This document shows, one piece after another, positions 23,801 to 35,885 of a stretch of 64,000 nt of DNA (positions are counted from its first letter, which is position 1; the number at the start of each line of letters is the position of its first letter). This DNA is from Patagioenas fasciata (lineage: Eukaryota > Chordata > Aves > Columbiformes > Columbidae), in assembly GCF_037038585.1 (NCBI RefSeq), contig NC_092524.1, positions 44,725,001 through 44,789,000 on the forward strand, given 5' to 3'. Below the pieces are notes generated by a model. It was not told the DNA's origin, did no database searches, and saw only the letters and a list, made by a program, of their open reading frames with translations. A program made the position numbers and the translations under genes.

Positions 23801-26221
23801 AGGTTTTTAGGGCAGTGTCTATTAATGGATGTCTGAGAGTAGGTGTGCTTTTTCAACCTGTCCTGAAAGCGCTGTTGAAACCCTTTTAAGTACTAAACTA
23901 CCTTTTTCTTAGGTGTAGCTTTTTCAGTGAGTATCTTGGATAAAAACAAAAATAATCTTAACCTCAGTGAAGTTCAGAGTGATGACTAAATGGAACTCAC
24001 TTAACTCTTTTCAGGCAAGAACAACATATTGTAGTAAGCTATGGCAAAAACTGCAACATTTCCATCATACCTCTTTTCCCAAGCCAGTCTGCTCAGCAGA
24101 TGCACAATCCAGATGAAAAACTGAGTATGATTAAATATTTCTTTTAGATAACTGGAAAACACAAGAGTCTTGAAAAAATTAAAAGAATGTTGAAGACCAC
24201 TTTGAAAGGCAAAGTGGTATAACTTTATCAGAAAAATTATGCCTTTTGTTACATTAAAGTCTGAACATGTTAAGATTTGCTTTTGACAGCAAGGACTCAT
24301 GAAAGCACAACACTAAAACAGCATTGCCGTTATTTATAATGTGTTTTAAGAAGTATTCCAGAAGACTTTCTCCCTTCTTTTCCCCCAGTTTGACTGTGAA
24401 ATAGGAAGCTGTTTAGGAGTTTTTCTAGTGCTATTATTAGGCACAGAAGCCATACTAGCACCTACCTAACTTTGTCAAATACTCCTTCAATGTGAAAGGG
24501 GAGGTAAAACACTGGAGACTACAAGTCTTTCAGCTTCACAATGTCCAGGAATGTCTTCAGAGTTGTTCTGAATATTTGAACTGTTGGTCTGATTTTCCAT
24601 TTTTTAATCTTGTGTTTTATCTATAATTCTATAGCTATGAGGTCTTAATTTTTTTTAACTTTTATTTTTTTAGTGATGCCAAGCAGTGCAATTTATAATT
24701 CCCAGAACATCTGAAAAACAAGCCTCAAACAATTCAGCTCAATTATGTGCAAGAGAAAACGGTCATCAAAATAAAACTGGGTTTCAGAAGTGCTAAAGAA
24801 GGATTTTGCCTTCTTCATATAGTAAGTGGATTTAGAGCTCCTTTGCTCTACCCAGGAATAACTGGTGTGGGGGCAAGATTCAGCTGCTGTCTCAGCTCTC
24901 TGCAATCTCGCATAATTTCTTCTTTTCACCTCTGGTGTCAAGTGTTTTGGCAATAAAAACATTAATGTAGCTTGATGAATCAAGGAATAATGAATGCAGG
25001 ATACCTGAATTTAAGATAATGTTGCAAGAAAGAAGAGAACATCCATCTGTTTGTTTTGCAAAAAACAGAAGAGAATAATCTTGTTGAAACTGGCTAGATA
25101 ATCCTAGGTCTTGAATTTTTCCAGGACTTTTTTTCCACTTGTCTGTGTGGAAATAATCTGTTTTTAAGGCTCAGAACCTCTAATAAGAATTTCTTCTCTC
25201 AGTTGTGTAACCTTCAACTTACATCACCCTCTTTGTAGTTTATGTTCTTGGAGGAATTCTTTAGTGCTTTTTTGGTGTAAATTACTTTTGTGTTTTTTGG
25301 CTGAATGATGTACTTATTGAGAGTTTAAAATGACCTTTCTTCAAAACTCAGTGAAGAAATGGTTTTTTAAAAGTAAATCTGTCGAGCTTCTTTATTCCCT
25401 GTGTTGTATGTCATTATAAATGATGACAAGATTGAGGAACGAGAATGATCTATTTATTCAAACATGTATTTCGAAGAAAAGCTGAACCATTTGGTTGGTT
25501 GAACAAGAAGAAAAATGACAGAGCTTTCATTATGGGTGATCTGGCTGTTCGCCTGTGCTTAAAGTTGTCCTACACCTTTCTTTGGAAGACCTTTTTGATT
25601 TGAGTTTCCATTGTTTGTGGCTTTAACATTTTAGATGGAGATTTTTTTTTTTTTCCACAGTAGGCATTTCCTTCCTGCTAGGGGAAGGTTATCTTCTTCA
25701 TAAGTTTCAAATGAGAGATATTGAATATTTTCCAAACTAGGGTTAAAGATAAATATATTGTTTCCCTGATATAAACAAAATTACTGCAGCAGTTTGATTG
25801 GGAAGCTGGTATGTTTTGCATTTCTTTCTTAAAATTTGGCAGGGTGATCAATCAAGCCACTTCCAGAAATATCTGTGATGATGTGACTGATGATCTAAAC
25901 TTCTTTAGCTAATGCTTCTGTTGGTTGGTTGGTTGTAGTTTCTCTTCCCAGCTGCCTGGCACTGTTTCTGAGTCAATGGCAACTCCTCTTTAATTGTGTA
26001 CCTTCCTTTGCTAGTGCAATAAAAGGAAGCGGTACAACAATCACATAGTACTTAATGTTTGCAGGTTTAGCCTCTTCAGTTTTTAGTTTCCATTTAAATT
26101 CTGGATATTCTCAATTCTCCTGATACAGCACTTTATGTATCATTCATGTTAAGCATGTTATAAAGCACACAGCCAATGCATAGGTGCTGAAAATGCTCTG
26201 GAATGTTGTTGTTAGAGTGTA

Positions 26222-26259
26222 CAAAAAAAAAAAAAAAAAAAAACCAAAACCAAAACCAA
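26222..26259. repeat. Poly-A / (CCAAAA)n simple repeat at the CR1 boundary
   Basis: A run of more than 20 A followed by three CCAAAA-like units, directly adjoining the tail end of the reversed CR1 at 26260. Confidence 0.8.
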
Positions 26260-26750
26260 CATAGAACCATAGAATCCTTTAGGTTGGAAAAGACCTTTAA
26301 GACCATAGAGTCCAACCATTAACCTAATGCTGTCAAGTCCACCACTAAACCATGTTCCCAAGTGCCACACCTACAGGTCTTTTAAATACTTTCAGGGATG
26401 GTGACTCAATCACTTTCCTGGGCAGCCTGTTTCAATGCCTGACAACCCTTTCTGTGAATAATTTTTTTCCTAATATCCAGTCTAAACCTACCCTGGTTCA
26501 ATTTGAGGCCATTTCCTCTCATCCTCTTGTTTGCTACTTGGGAAAAGAGACCAACACCCTCCATGCTACAACCTCCTTTCAGGTAGTTGTAGTGAGTGAT
26601 AAGGTCTGCCTTCAGCCTCCTTTTATCCAGGCTAAACAACCGTACTTCCCTCAGTCTTTCCTCATAGGACTTGTGCTCCAGACCCTTCACCAACTTTCTT
26701 GCCCTTCTTTGGACACATGTCCTGAAGCATGCCATTCCTCTCTAACTCCC
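26260..26750 (-). mobile_element. CR1 LINE fragment with C-terminal reverse-transcriptase ORF remnant
   Basis: Begins CATAGAACCATAGAATCC, then GGTTGGAAAAGACC, the reversed avian CR1 3' end. The minus strand still carries a 110-codon open frame (26735-26406) with CR1 ORF2 C-terminal signatures: [33 protein letters not shown] and GRFRLDIRK. It is truncated before the polymerase active site, so it is non-autonomous. The plus-strand open frame at 26352-26792 is only the reverse reading of this element. Confidence 0.93.
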
Positions 26751-28329
26751 TCCACTTCTCACAGGTATGAAGTTACTACTGGTAGTCAATGAAGGTACTG
26801 TGTACTGGATCTAGTTGCTAGATTTAAAAACAAATCAAAAGTTGAGGAGTTTATTGAATCAAAATGTCTGTTTATTGAATCAAAAAGTATGTCTGTGTTC
26901 ACACCTGAGCAAAACTATATGTTCCAAGGCTCTTAATGCTGTGCCAGCACTGTTTAGGGAACAATTATGCTTCTAAAGGGTAGCTTTCTCTTCAGATAGT
27001 CATCTAAGAAAATGACAGCTTAGTTAATTCTCTTAAAAAGAACAAAACTGTCTGATCTAGAATCAGTGTTTTATTTCTCTGCTCATTTTAGCTTGTGAAA
27101 TTTCAGGTGATACTATTCTCTTCAGCAGCTCAAGTGTACATTGTTGAATTTGAGTGGATAACTAATTTGGAGTGGATCCAGTGCACTGGGTATGTTGGTT
27201 TATGACAACAGTGAAGGTTCACTTGTGTTTTCATGCTATTCAGAACACTCTGACAGATACATAACTGGTGCAGCTGTTATTTCCCTGTGAGAGATTGACA
27301 GGCCCCCCTCCGTCCCCATGCACAGGACTGGGTCTTGAAAGCTTGGCACGTTTCTGACAGGCCTCTACACGTTCGGTGCCCATGATAGTTCTTGGTCGGG
27401 CTCCAACATCCACACTGTTTGTTGCCCTTGGGCTTTTTATTTTTAGTGCGTTTGCTGTCAGGAAAAATGGTGCTATTGAAGATACTTGGAGAAATGTGAG
27501 CTGGCTGGATAAACTGAGTTTCTCTGCTTCAGTGTGGTTTGTTGCCTCCTTTTCTTCACTAAGTCCCTGTACGATCTTCTTTCTGTGAAGACAGATGAAC
27601 AATTAAATTTGAATACTTTTGGCAGGAAAAATTTAATTTCTGCTTAATGTTGTGGCTTATACTAGTGACTTGTTAATCTAGCACTAAGTTACTGCTTCTT
27701 ATTTTTATGGGCACATAATGTTCTGTGACTTCATTTTTACTTTTTTGTTAGAATCCAGGTTAGATTTGTGGTAAAATAAATTACGATTTGGGATTTGTGG
27801 ATTTCAATATGAATATGCTGTCTAATGAATTTTGCAAACATAAGCACTGTAGCCTGAAATGTTTCTTGAATCATTTCCATAATTAGCTTTGGAGCTGTTT
27901 AGTCACAGTGACTTTTTCTTAAGTTTGGGGGTGGGCACAGGGATTTTGTGGAGCTTGAGGAAAATGCTTTCAGAAAGGCAGGTGAAATATCTGTATCAGC
28001 AGTCCAGTTCTGGATGGTGTGCAAACCAGCACTCTACGTTTAGCCTAATGCCACATCATGCAGTCATGTAGCAAACTGGAAAAAATGGGATCTCAAGACA
28101 AGTAGTGTTCAAAGCAACTGCGTTGATGCTGCTGTTGCACCGTTTCCTCCCTGTCAGCATTCTGCCTGTCTCCCATCCGGGTCGTCTTTGGCTGGGCCTC
28201 ACTGCTGGTTTGTTTTTGGTTTTTTCCCTGCTGTACTATCCTACCCTGTAAAGCAAAAAGCAACCCAGAATTTAGTGTATTGTAAGAATACTAGTTCTGG
28301 TGGTTTTGTTTTATTGCAATCTTTAAAAT

Positions 28330-28890
28330 AATAAAATAGGTAGGCAGGAAGTGACCTGTGAATATCACCCAGTTCACACTTCTGCTCTGAGCGGGGTCAT
28401 CTCCAAAGTTAGGTCAGGTTGCTATGTCCAGATGAGTTTTGCACATCTCTAGCAATGGGGATTCTGCAACCTCTCTGAGCAACTTGTTCCAGTGTTTGAC
28501 CTTCCTCACTGTTGAAAATCTCTTACCGATAAGTCTCAGAGTTTTCTGTGTTATAACCCATCTCAAAGAGAAGAATCTCTCTGTCTTCTCCATGTTTAAT
28601 CGCATGGCAGCTAAAAACCAATAAAATCCCCCTTAGCTTTCTCTCCTTAAAACTAACTAACACAACTCACTCCTCAAAAGTCACATGCTGTAGACTTCTA
28701 ATCATCTCTATGACTCTCTGCTGGCCTTGCTTCAGGATATCCATGAGAGGGCCAGACTGGATACAGCATTTCACATGTTGTCTCACAAGTGCCAAATAAA
28801 GGGGATTAATCATTTCCCTTTGTCTGCTGGTTATGATCCTGTTAACAGAGTGTAACACGCTTGTAGCCCTCACCACCATGACGATATAGG
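28330..28890 (-). mobile_element. CR1 LINE fragment, older and broken
   Basis: The minus strand carries two broken pieces of the CR1 ORF2 C-terminus. One, at 28605-28414, contains VKHWNKLLREVAESPLLEM. The other, at 28879-28667, contains INPLYLALVRQHVKCC and VIEMIRSLQHVTFEE. Frame changes and stops separate them. The 3' end near 28340 is degraded, with AGGCAGGAAGTGACC standing for the usual GGTTGGAAGGGACC. More diverged than the copy at 26260. Confidence 0.88.
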
Positions 28891-31800
28891 GTTGCTTCTA
28901 CTAAAATATTCTAGTAAGTATTCTTTTGGCTCCAGATAAGACAACAGTTAGTTTAAATATATGTAAATACCCTTATGCCTAAAGGCTATGGAAATCACAG
29001 TCTAGTTGTAAATTGTTTAGAAATGGAGATCTGGCTGCCAATGCCATATGTAATAATTGAGTTGTAAAACCAACTGTTTACAATTAAGCTGAAGGTTGGC
29101 TAAATGAATTGGCTCTTCCACACTTGACCAAAATGTATCATAGTTTAATTATTAGAGCGAAAATAACATTAATGGAGGTGTCACAGAAGAAAGCTGCTTC
29201 ATAGAATGTACAACAAGATGAGAAAAGCTGGGAAGAGACACAGTCTTTGACAAGATCCTCTGCAGTTTTCTTTACATTTCAAAGATGTAGTGGGTGGGGA
29301 GAGAAGGAAAAGGCATGTATTGTCAAAGAGAAGACAAAACTATGGAAAAGAGGAAAAAAAGGAGGACAAAGGACAGTTAAACTGGAAAAGAGGAGCAGAC
29401 TGAAGATTGTTTAATAAATAAAATACAAACAAAGATTGTTATTTTGCTTGTTAATGGGGAAGAGAGAGTATAACAGAGGGGAGAAGAGATAGGGGGCTGT
29501 CAGTGATCTAATATGCGCATAGAACACTTCCTGGTGTGTGTAGAGAGAGAATTGAGCCTTGAAGACCCTGAATGAGTAGTAGAAATTAGGGAGGAAAAAA
29601 AAAAAAAAAGAGGAAAGTATGTTTACTATATCCAATTAAATTTGATTTCAGGAATATGTGTAACCTATTGTAAACCAGCTGAAGGTGCATTTTTATGCCT
29701 TCTAACTTGCTTTTGTCAAAAGCATGACATAGAGAATGAGCGCTCTTTGATTTAATGTATGCCATCGTTAAAAGCATCAATTACAAATTCTTTAATGAGA
29801 ATGTGAAGAAGCTGCTGAAGGAACGGAGTAAAAATACCAGAGCCTTGATTGTCTGTATCTTCTGCTTTATGCAGGTTAGTTGGAACCCATGGCAAATGTC
29901 TCTTCTCAGGCCAAAAGTCAGTAGGGAAGAAAAGCCAGGGATTATTACATGACTCTGCCTTCTTGGAAAATGTTTTTACAAAGATTCCAGATAATGTAAT
30001 TACTTCTATAAACCAAAATCTTGAAGTCACCGTAGCAGTGCTAGAGTTTTAAGTTTGAAGTACTACACATGCTACGTTCATCCACTTATGGGGTTAATCC
30101 ACTTGCCTATGTTTTCTGTTCTTTTATAAATAAACTGAATATTTCGCATGAACTATTTGTATTTAAAAGCATATAAAAGTAATATATTATAATAAAATAA
30201 GTAACTCTGTAATCAAATATCAAAGTATGTTTCATTTCACAGCTTTCAGGTATCTAACAGATGACGGTTATTCCACCTTTGACAAATATTTGAAGGGGCT
30301 ATTTCAGTTATCATTTGACTAGTATTTTTATAACTGCCCAAAGCTAGTTTTAACTTATTTTGGGATGTCTTCGATTTCTGATTTGCCATAACATTTCTTA
30401 AGGTAGTGAGGATATGTGACGTTTTTGTGGAGAAGTGTATCATTGCATCAAAACTTGGCATCCACCTGGGTTAAGAAAAAGGGTCTGTTCCCCAAGGAAA
30501 TGCTTCTAGAAGGTAACTGTTTTTTCCATAGTGTATCCTCCTAAATTGAGTTGTTTAGTTTAGCTTGGCCTGAGACAAAATGTGTCAGGATATTTTAGGA
30601 GATCTTGGTAATCTAATTAATCTTATGAAAATAATAGTAAAATTTGTTCTTTTTTTCCCCTATACATAAAGCATATGGTGTTCCCTCCCTTACATAGTTC
30701 CATCTCTGAACTGTCAGTGGCAACTGTCAACTGCATCATTAAGGGGACAAAGACTGGCTCAGTCCCATTCCAAAGAGTAGTGGGAACTGGTGAATTGTTC
30801 CACCAGAGGCAGAGCAGGCGGAGTAGCCCTTCTTGTGGACCCCCCCCCTGCCCTGAAACCTGAGGACTTTTTCTGAAGAATAAGTGAATTCGGTCAACCC
30901 CAGCAAATATTTGTTTCCTGTTGCTAAGGCTGTGATTCAATAACTGTCTTCAAAACCTGTAAATGCAAAACCAAGGAACAGAGGTTTGCAGTCATCGGGG
31001 CTCCATGTGGAAGGGTCTCAACAACCTTTCGGGTCCTGGGGAGGGGGTGTCAGTAACTGAACTCCAGCTTAGAAGATGGTCTTCCTGATCTCTGGGGGGG
31101 AAACACTGGCAGCTACAGCAGACTATCACTGATCTAATTAATCTGTTGTTGTGGGGTGCTCCCTTGTGTGATATATATTCTACAGAGACTCCAGAGGTTT
31201 TTTCCTCTGAAAATGGAAACACTGCCACAGCTGTAATAAAAGCTGTTCAGAAGTGCACAAGTGAAGCACTGTGTTCTCCCTACCTTGCAGATGTATGCTA
31301 TTTTTATATGCATCTTGTTTTTATTTTATTCCTGTTAAGTGTTTGTGTTGATGAGCTATTGGAACCAGGACTGGAATGCCATCATTTGAATAAGTATTAT
31401 TTTGTTTTGATTTTTTTTTTTCTCCTGAGATCCATTCATATTTCTAGGTACTGGAAGGCAGAATACTTTGGTGGCCATCTTTGCAGAGTATATCCCTGAA
31501 TGAATAAGGAAGCAGTAATTGTAGTTAGCACTGTATATTAAAAAAAGCAGTGCAGTGAGCTTAGTCTTCCATTTTTATCTGTCATAGGTGTAAATAATTC
31601 AAAGATAAACATGGGAAGAAGTTGGCAGTTTGAAACTGACTGTATGAGTCTCATTGGGTAATGTTAAAATTGCTTGTGTGCTTCAATTTGACATTCTTTA
31701 AATAAGGGTGTTTTTTGCTGAAGTACAAATGGATTAAAAGTTAATGGTGTTTTTCACTAGGCACCTACGCTAAACTAGGATGTTCATGTATTTAATGTGT

Positions 31801-33789
31801 ATTATGTAATTAAGCATCCACTAATTTCTTTCTCTTTGGGAAATACCCCTGCAAATCAACACTTCATATATAAAAAGTTAAGATCATATCATCTGTTGTT
31901 TAAAGTAAGGATAAGGACAGACATTATTATTCTGTTATAATAGATTCTTAATCCTTTGTTCTGTGAAGTGTTGATGTTTTCATTAGAGTTAAAATATGTT
32001 GCATGTTTACAGAAAGCCTGAAATCTCAATATGTGGTCCTATCAATTTTAATTATTTGAATCATTAGAACATCTAATTTTTTGCTTAAGGGTACACGAAT
32101 GTACCATTGAATCTGTTTTTTAAGGTTTTTTCCAGTTTAATGTCTGAATCCAAATTCATAAAGAGTTGGAAAAATGAGATGTCTGAGCTATAGGATTCAC
32201 AGGGATTTTATATGAAGCCTATTTAATCAGGATAACACTGTTATTAATATTCATAAAGTCAGCTGGAACACAAATGACAGACTATGGAGCCTAAAATTTT
32301 TTACTTGTGAATTTATTAAAAGCAGCTTAAAAAATTAATGGAATTTAAGTAAAGTTGACAAAAATGAAAATCTTATGTTAGCAGAAAAAAAATCTTTATT
32401 AGAACTTTCTCTAAGACCATCTTCTATTGATATCTTTGACAGATTTCATTGGTACTTAAAGAAGAAAGATGCATGAATGGTCATTTAAAAGGATTTAAAC
32501 ACATTGGCACATTAATTTTTACATGAATAATAAGTAGTTTCCAAAAGCAATTAACTTACAGTGTACAAGATTTGAATAGAAAAATAGGACTGTGACATCA
32601 AAGGGCAAAGCAAATGTGCTGTACATTTTAAACTTTTAATGATATGACTTCTTAAAATAATGTATTTCATTTTCACAATAGGTAAAGTAACAGTGAAAGT
32701 ATTAGTGTACAGCCCAGGTGTGTTTTGAAATACACTGAGATCTGGAAAAAAGAAATATTTTGATGCCAAAGTGCTATTGGTAAAGAACAATTTCAGGCTT
32801 TTACAGTGATCAGGTGCTTTTGAATTGAGATTTCTTACAGTCAATTGTCGTGTGTAGGAAACAATCATATACTGGCCACAGCGTATGATTTTTCTCCCAT
32901 GCTGCTATACGCAGCACTGAGGAAGATTTCTGTACCGTGCAAAATGGGTAGATCTGGGATTTCTTTCCTTAGTAGGAAGATCCTGGTTAATTTATATTCA
33001 TATGTGTAGATAGTTGTATACTTAAATATTTAGAGTGACTTTTATGTGGCTGTTACATATTCAATGGTAAGGACAATTTTTTTTTTTCTTTTTCTTTTTA
33101 TGCATAATGTTCAAGTAGTAGTCTTAGCACTAACTCAGGTTGAATAAATAGGTTGAATAAGGAAATTAGTATTTAAAATTAACTCCAGATTCTGAGTTAC
33201 AGTTTCATTTTGCATTTTCACTTCTGTATCAGTCCACCATTATACTTTGTTTTAATCTTTAGCTTTAATATCTTTCAATTGTTAGACAGAGTGATTATTA
33301 ACAGATTGTCTTCAAGGGAAAAGTAAAGCTTTAAATTAATTGTGTTTAATTTTTCTGATTATTTGTCCTGGGAAAATGTTCATGGTCAGCTTCTGATTGT
33401 TGTTGATGTGGCAAAGTTTAACATCATCTGAATAATGATGGTTCAATAAGTTTTGGCTCTAAAAATACTTATGTTTGAAGTGTCTACTGTAAAGGCATAT
33501 CTTGAGTTATATGTAAATGTGTGTAAGTTAGATACCTGTTGCAGCATTTGTGTTTAGGACAACCGATTTACATAAATAATGTATGGAATATTTTGTTGTT
33601 CTGTTTACTGACTTTTCTATCTCCAGTTATAGGGAAAGTATAGTGCAAACCCAGGGAGCCCGAAAAGGTCTTTCTGTTTGACCTGATTGGTAGCCTTAAT
33701 TTGCTATCAACAATATTTTTATTTTTCTGTATGTGCAAACTAGAAAATTGGTATTAATTAGCAGAATATATTTCACCTATGAAGACGGA

Positions 33790-34240
33790 AGTCTGTAAAA
33801 TGAGCCTCGTCTCCAATTATTCCCGTGTTATAGTCTATTATTTCCAGCAGAGGGCAGCATTTTCCTACATCAGGTACATAAAGGCTCATGCCCTGCTTAG
33901 ACTGTCAATGTTTCTTGTAATTACTCCCAGTATATTTGTTGCTTGCTTATGAATTAACTTGCATTTATGGAACTAAATCATTCCAATCATTTAATTACAC
34001 CTGAGGAGCTGAACTATAATTGCTTGCTTCCAACTAGGATCTGATATGGCTTGAGCAGTATTAATTTGGTGTTTACTTTTCTGAGTGCTAAAAGCATTAA
34101 AATGATTGTGCAATGGGATTACATTTTACTAATTGCTGGCATTCATTAGCTGGGTAAATGGCGAGGAAGAATGACTGTATATTGTGGAGGGATAAAATTA
34201 TGGTTTTAAATAGTATATTACTAGGCACATTAAGGCCCTA
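33790..34240. promoter_or_regulatory. Candidate conserved non-coding element (enhancer-like)
   Basis: A low-repeat block with many TAAT/ATTA homeodomain cores (for example near 33813, 33916, 33991, 34016 and 34059), a forkhead-type TGTTTAC near 34071, and the CTCF-like site at its left end. It has no open frame. The FOXA1/PAX9/NKX2 neighbourhood is known for long-range enhancers placed in SLC25A21 and MIPOL1 introns. Conservation itself cannot be seen from one sequence. Confidence 0.35.
33844..33858 (+). promoter_or_regulatory. CTCF-like binding site
   Basis: CCAGCAGAGGGCAGC fits the vertebrate CTCF core (CCASYAGRKGGCRSY) at every position. It lies ~560 bases upstream of the first supported MIPOL1 exon, at the left end of a motif-rich block. 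Confidence 0.6.
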
Positions 34241-34417
34241 AAACATGTTTTAAAATACTCCAGAGGTTATTAAATACCGTATTTTCTTCATGTCTTGCTA
34301 TATGAATATCTTATTAAAATACTGCAATTATTATGAACCTTTTTGTGCAATATGTAGGGAAATGGCTTCATTGACAGAAACCTATTTCTTGATATTAATA
34401 ACCTTCTATATTTTCAG

Positions 34418-34523
34418 CTAATCCAAAAGTAAATGAGGAACATAGGAAAAGATTGCCAACTCCAAATCAACATAGTTACACAGAATTGAAAGAGAAGCAT
34501 ACAGCTTCATTTGAAGGACTCCT
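34418..34523 (+). CDS. MIPOL1: MIPOL1 upstream exon, open frame in phase with the main coding region
   Basis: Acceptor CTATATTTTCAG (AG at 34416-34417) and donor CTCCT|GTAAGG bound a 106-base exon. In the frame that joins the next exon it is open throughout: two bases, then 34 codons (AATCCAAAAGTAAATGAG..., peptide NPKVNEEHRKRLPTP...), then two bases. Joined to 35806-35885 the frame stays open through to the conserved MENWSK start, giving about 55 uninterrupted codons upstream of that methionine. No in-frame ATG occurs in this exon, so if translated it needs an earlier exon. Mammalian MIPOL1 is annotated as starting at MENWSK with untranslated exons upstream, so this may equally be 5' UTR. 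Exon identity is likely; coding status is uncertain. Confidence 0.65.
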
Positions 34524-35805
34524 GTAAGGAACTCAGTGTTCTGCGATATGAGGTGAAGTTGTTATTTTTTGTTAAGACCTAAGCACATCAAATCATACAC
34601 TTTTTTTTTTTTTTAATCATGCACAGTTATATTTAACAACAAATATGAGCTAAATATTTGTTTCTTAAACACTTAATGTAAATGTGAGTGTTGAATCTTA
34701 AGTGATTGCAGATTTATTTTACCTTTTTATAATCTAAAATATAAAAATGAAAACACCTACTTTTTGGTACTTCTCCTGCTTTATTAGTTAGAACATATGT
34801 CTTGGTATAATATGCTTTAATTTTAAAATGTGTACTCAAGTATTTTTTGAGATCTTGCATTTATCAGCACAATGACAACTCTCTAGGTGTTTTCATGACC
34901 CAGCCACTGCCTCTTCAAGGCATATATATATATATATATTTTTTTTTAGTAAAAGAAAAAAAAAATATAGCAGGGAAAACGTACAAAATAAGCACAACTA
35001 TGTAATTTATGAAAAATTGTTCATTCGTGTAATGCAAAGGTGCTTCAGTAAATAACAAAATTTGTGGTAAGGCTACTATGTTAGAGAGATTACTGATGTA
35101 AATTTCCCTGAGATATAGAATGTTGTTGAATTTTTAACAGATAAGAGAACATACGTTTTAACACTCAAAATGTTGCCCGATAAGCATAATATTTTACTGT
35201 AGGTCTTATTTTTGAGTGTTGTGGGTTGTTTCTTGAAGATCTTTGATTATATGAAATACTGGAACTGTACATTCTGAAGCAATATGTGTGCAAATATTAG
35301 GAGGGGTTATTTAGCTGTTTAGAAAAAACTGCAAATTCAGAGTTGGAGTGGTCTTGGGCCACCTTACCTGTATTTTATCCAGATAAAGTGGGAGAAAGAA
35401 TGTTGTAAAGTGAAGCACATACCACCATCTGTAATAATTACCAAAGTGAGCAATCTCTTCGCCTCTGGTGGGACGACTCAGTGTGATTTGGGCTGTGCTC
35501 AGTAGCGTGTACTTCCAAGATCAGACTCTAGAACAAGCAGACAAACTAATGAATTTTTCGAAGAAGGTGTTACACATAACAGAAAGCTGAACCACACCAT
35601 TGTAAAAATTAGATGTGTGAGGAAAAAATATTTTACTGAGAAGTCTAATTTAGCATTTACTATTAAAGCACACAGACTTTATTGGTCTGTTATAAATACT
35701 TTAAAATCATTTGTCTTGTAAATTTTCTGTTGAATGAAGGCAAAGTATAGGTGTGTTATAATATATTGTTTCAAGTTTATTTATCTAGAGTTTGCTTTAT
35801 TTTAG
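34524..35805 (+). other. MIPOL1: MIPOL1 intron
   Basis: GTAAGG donor to TTTATTTTAG acceptor, about 1.3 kb. It contains an (AT)n tract at 34922-34939 and a poly-A run near 34955. Nothing else recognised. Confidence 0.75.
34922..34939. repeat. (AT)n microsatellite followed by poly-T
   Basis: Nine AT dinucleotides followed by a T run. Confidence 0.9.
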
Positions 35806-35885
35806 TTCTCAAAGCTTCAAGCAAAAACTGGACTCTGTGCCAGATCAAACAAGTTCAGAAGAACAAATGGAGAACTGGTCAAAAG
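35806..35885 (+). CDS. MIPOL1: MIPOL1 exon containing the conserved start codon
   Basis: Bounded by TTTATTTTAG (AG at 35804-35805) and TCAAAAG|GTAAGG, 80 bases. ATG at 35867 begins MENWSK, identical to the N-terminus of mammalian MIPOL1, and the exon ends one base into the next codon. Upstream of the ATG the same frame is open (SQSFKQKLDSVPDQTSSEEQ) and joins 34418-34523 without a stop. MIPOL1 encodes a coiled-coil protein of about 440 residues in human. It was named from a translocation in mirror-image polydactyly and has been reported as a tumour suppressor in nasopharyngeal carcinoma; its molecular role is poorly defined. The start is chosen from the match to mammalian proteins. Confidence 0.9.

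Larger units (their letters stand above)
6239..34417 (+). other. MIPOL1: MIPOL1 5' intron(s), ~28 kb, no confirmed coding exon
   Basis: AT-rich sequence between the CpG island and the first supported MIPOL1 exon. It holds three CR1 fragments (18191, 26260 and 28330), an LTR (15992-16553), G/T-rich tracts (for example 9531-9561, 11414-11490, 12304-12350), a perfect 53-bp tandem duplication (14517-14622) and a CTCF-like block near 33844. One or more small exons of MIPOL1 must lie here if the frame at 34418 is translated, but none could be placed. Open frames such as 24693-24983 minus, 24001-24300 minus, 29752-30030 minus and 32551-32868 minus match nothing I recognise. Confidence 0.6.

Noticed and set aside
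26352..26792. 146-codon plus-strand open frame
   Set aside because: It is the reverse reading of the CR1 fragment on the minus strand.
29752..30030. Overlapping open frames on both strands, considered as a MIPOL1 exon or retrocopy
   Set aside because: The plus-strand donor-like CAG|GTTAGT would leave the wrong phase for the 34418 exon, and neither peptide is recognised.
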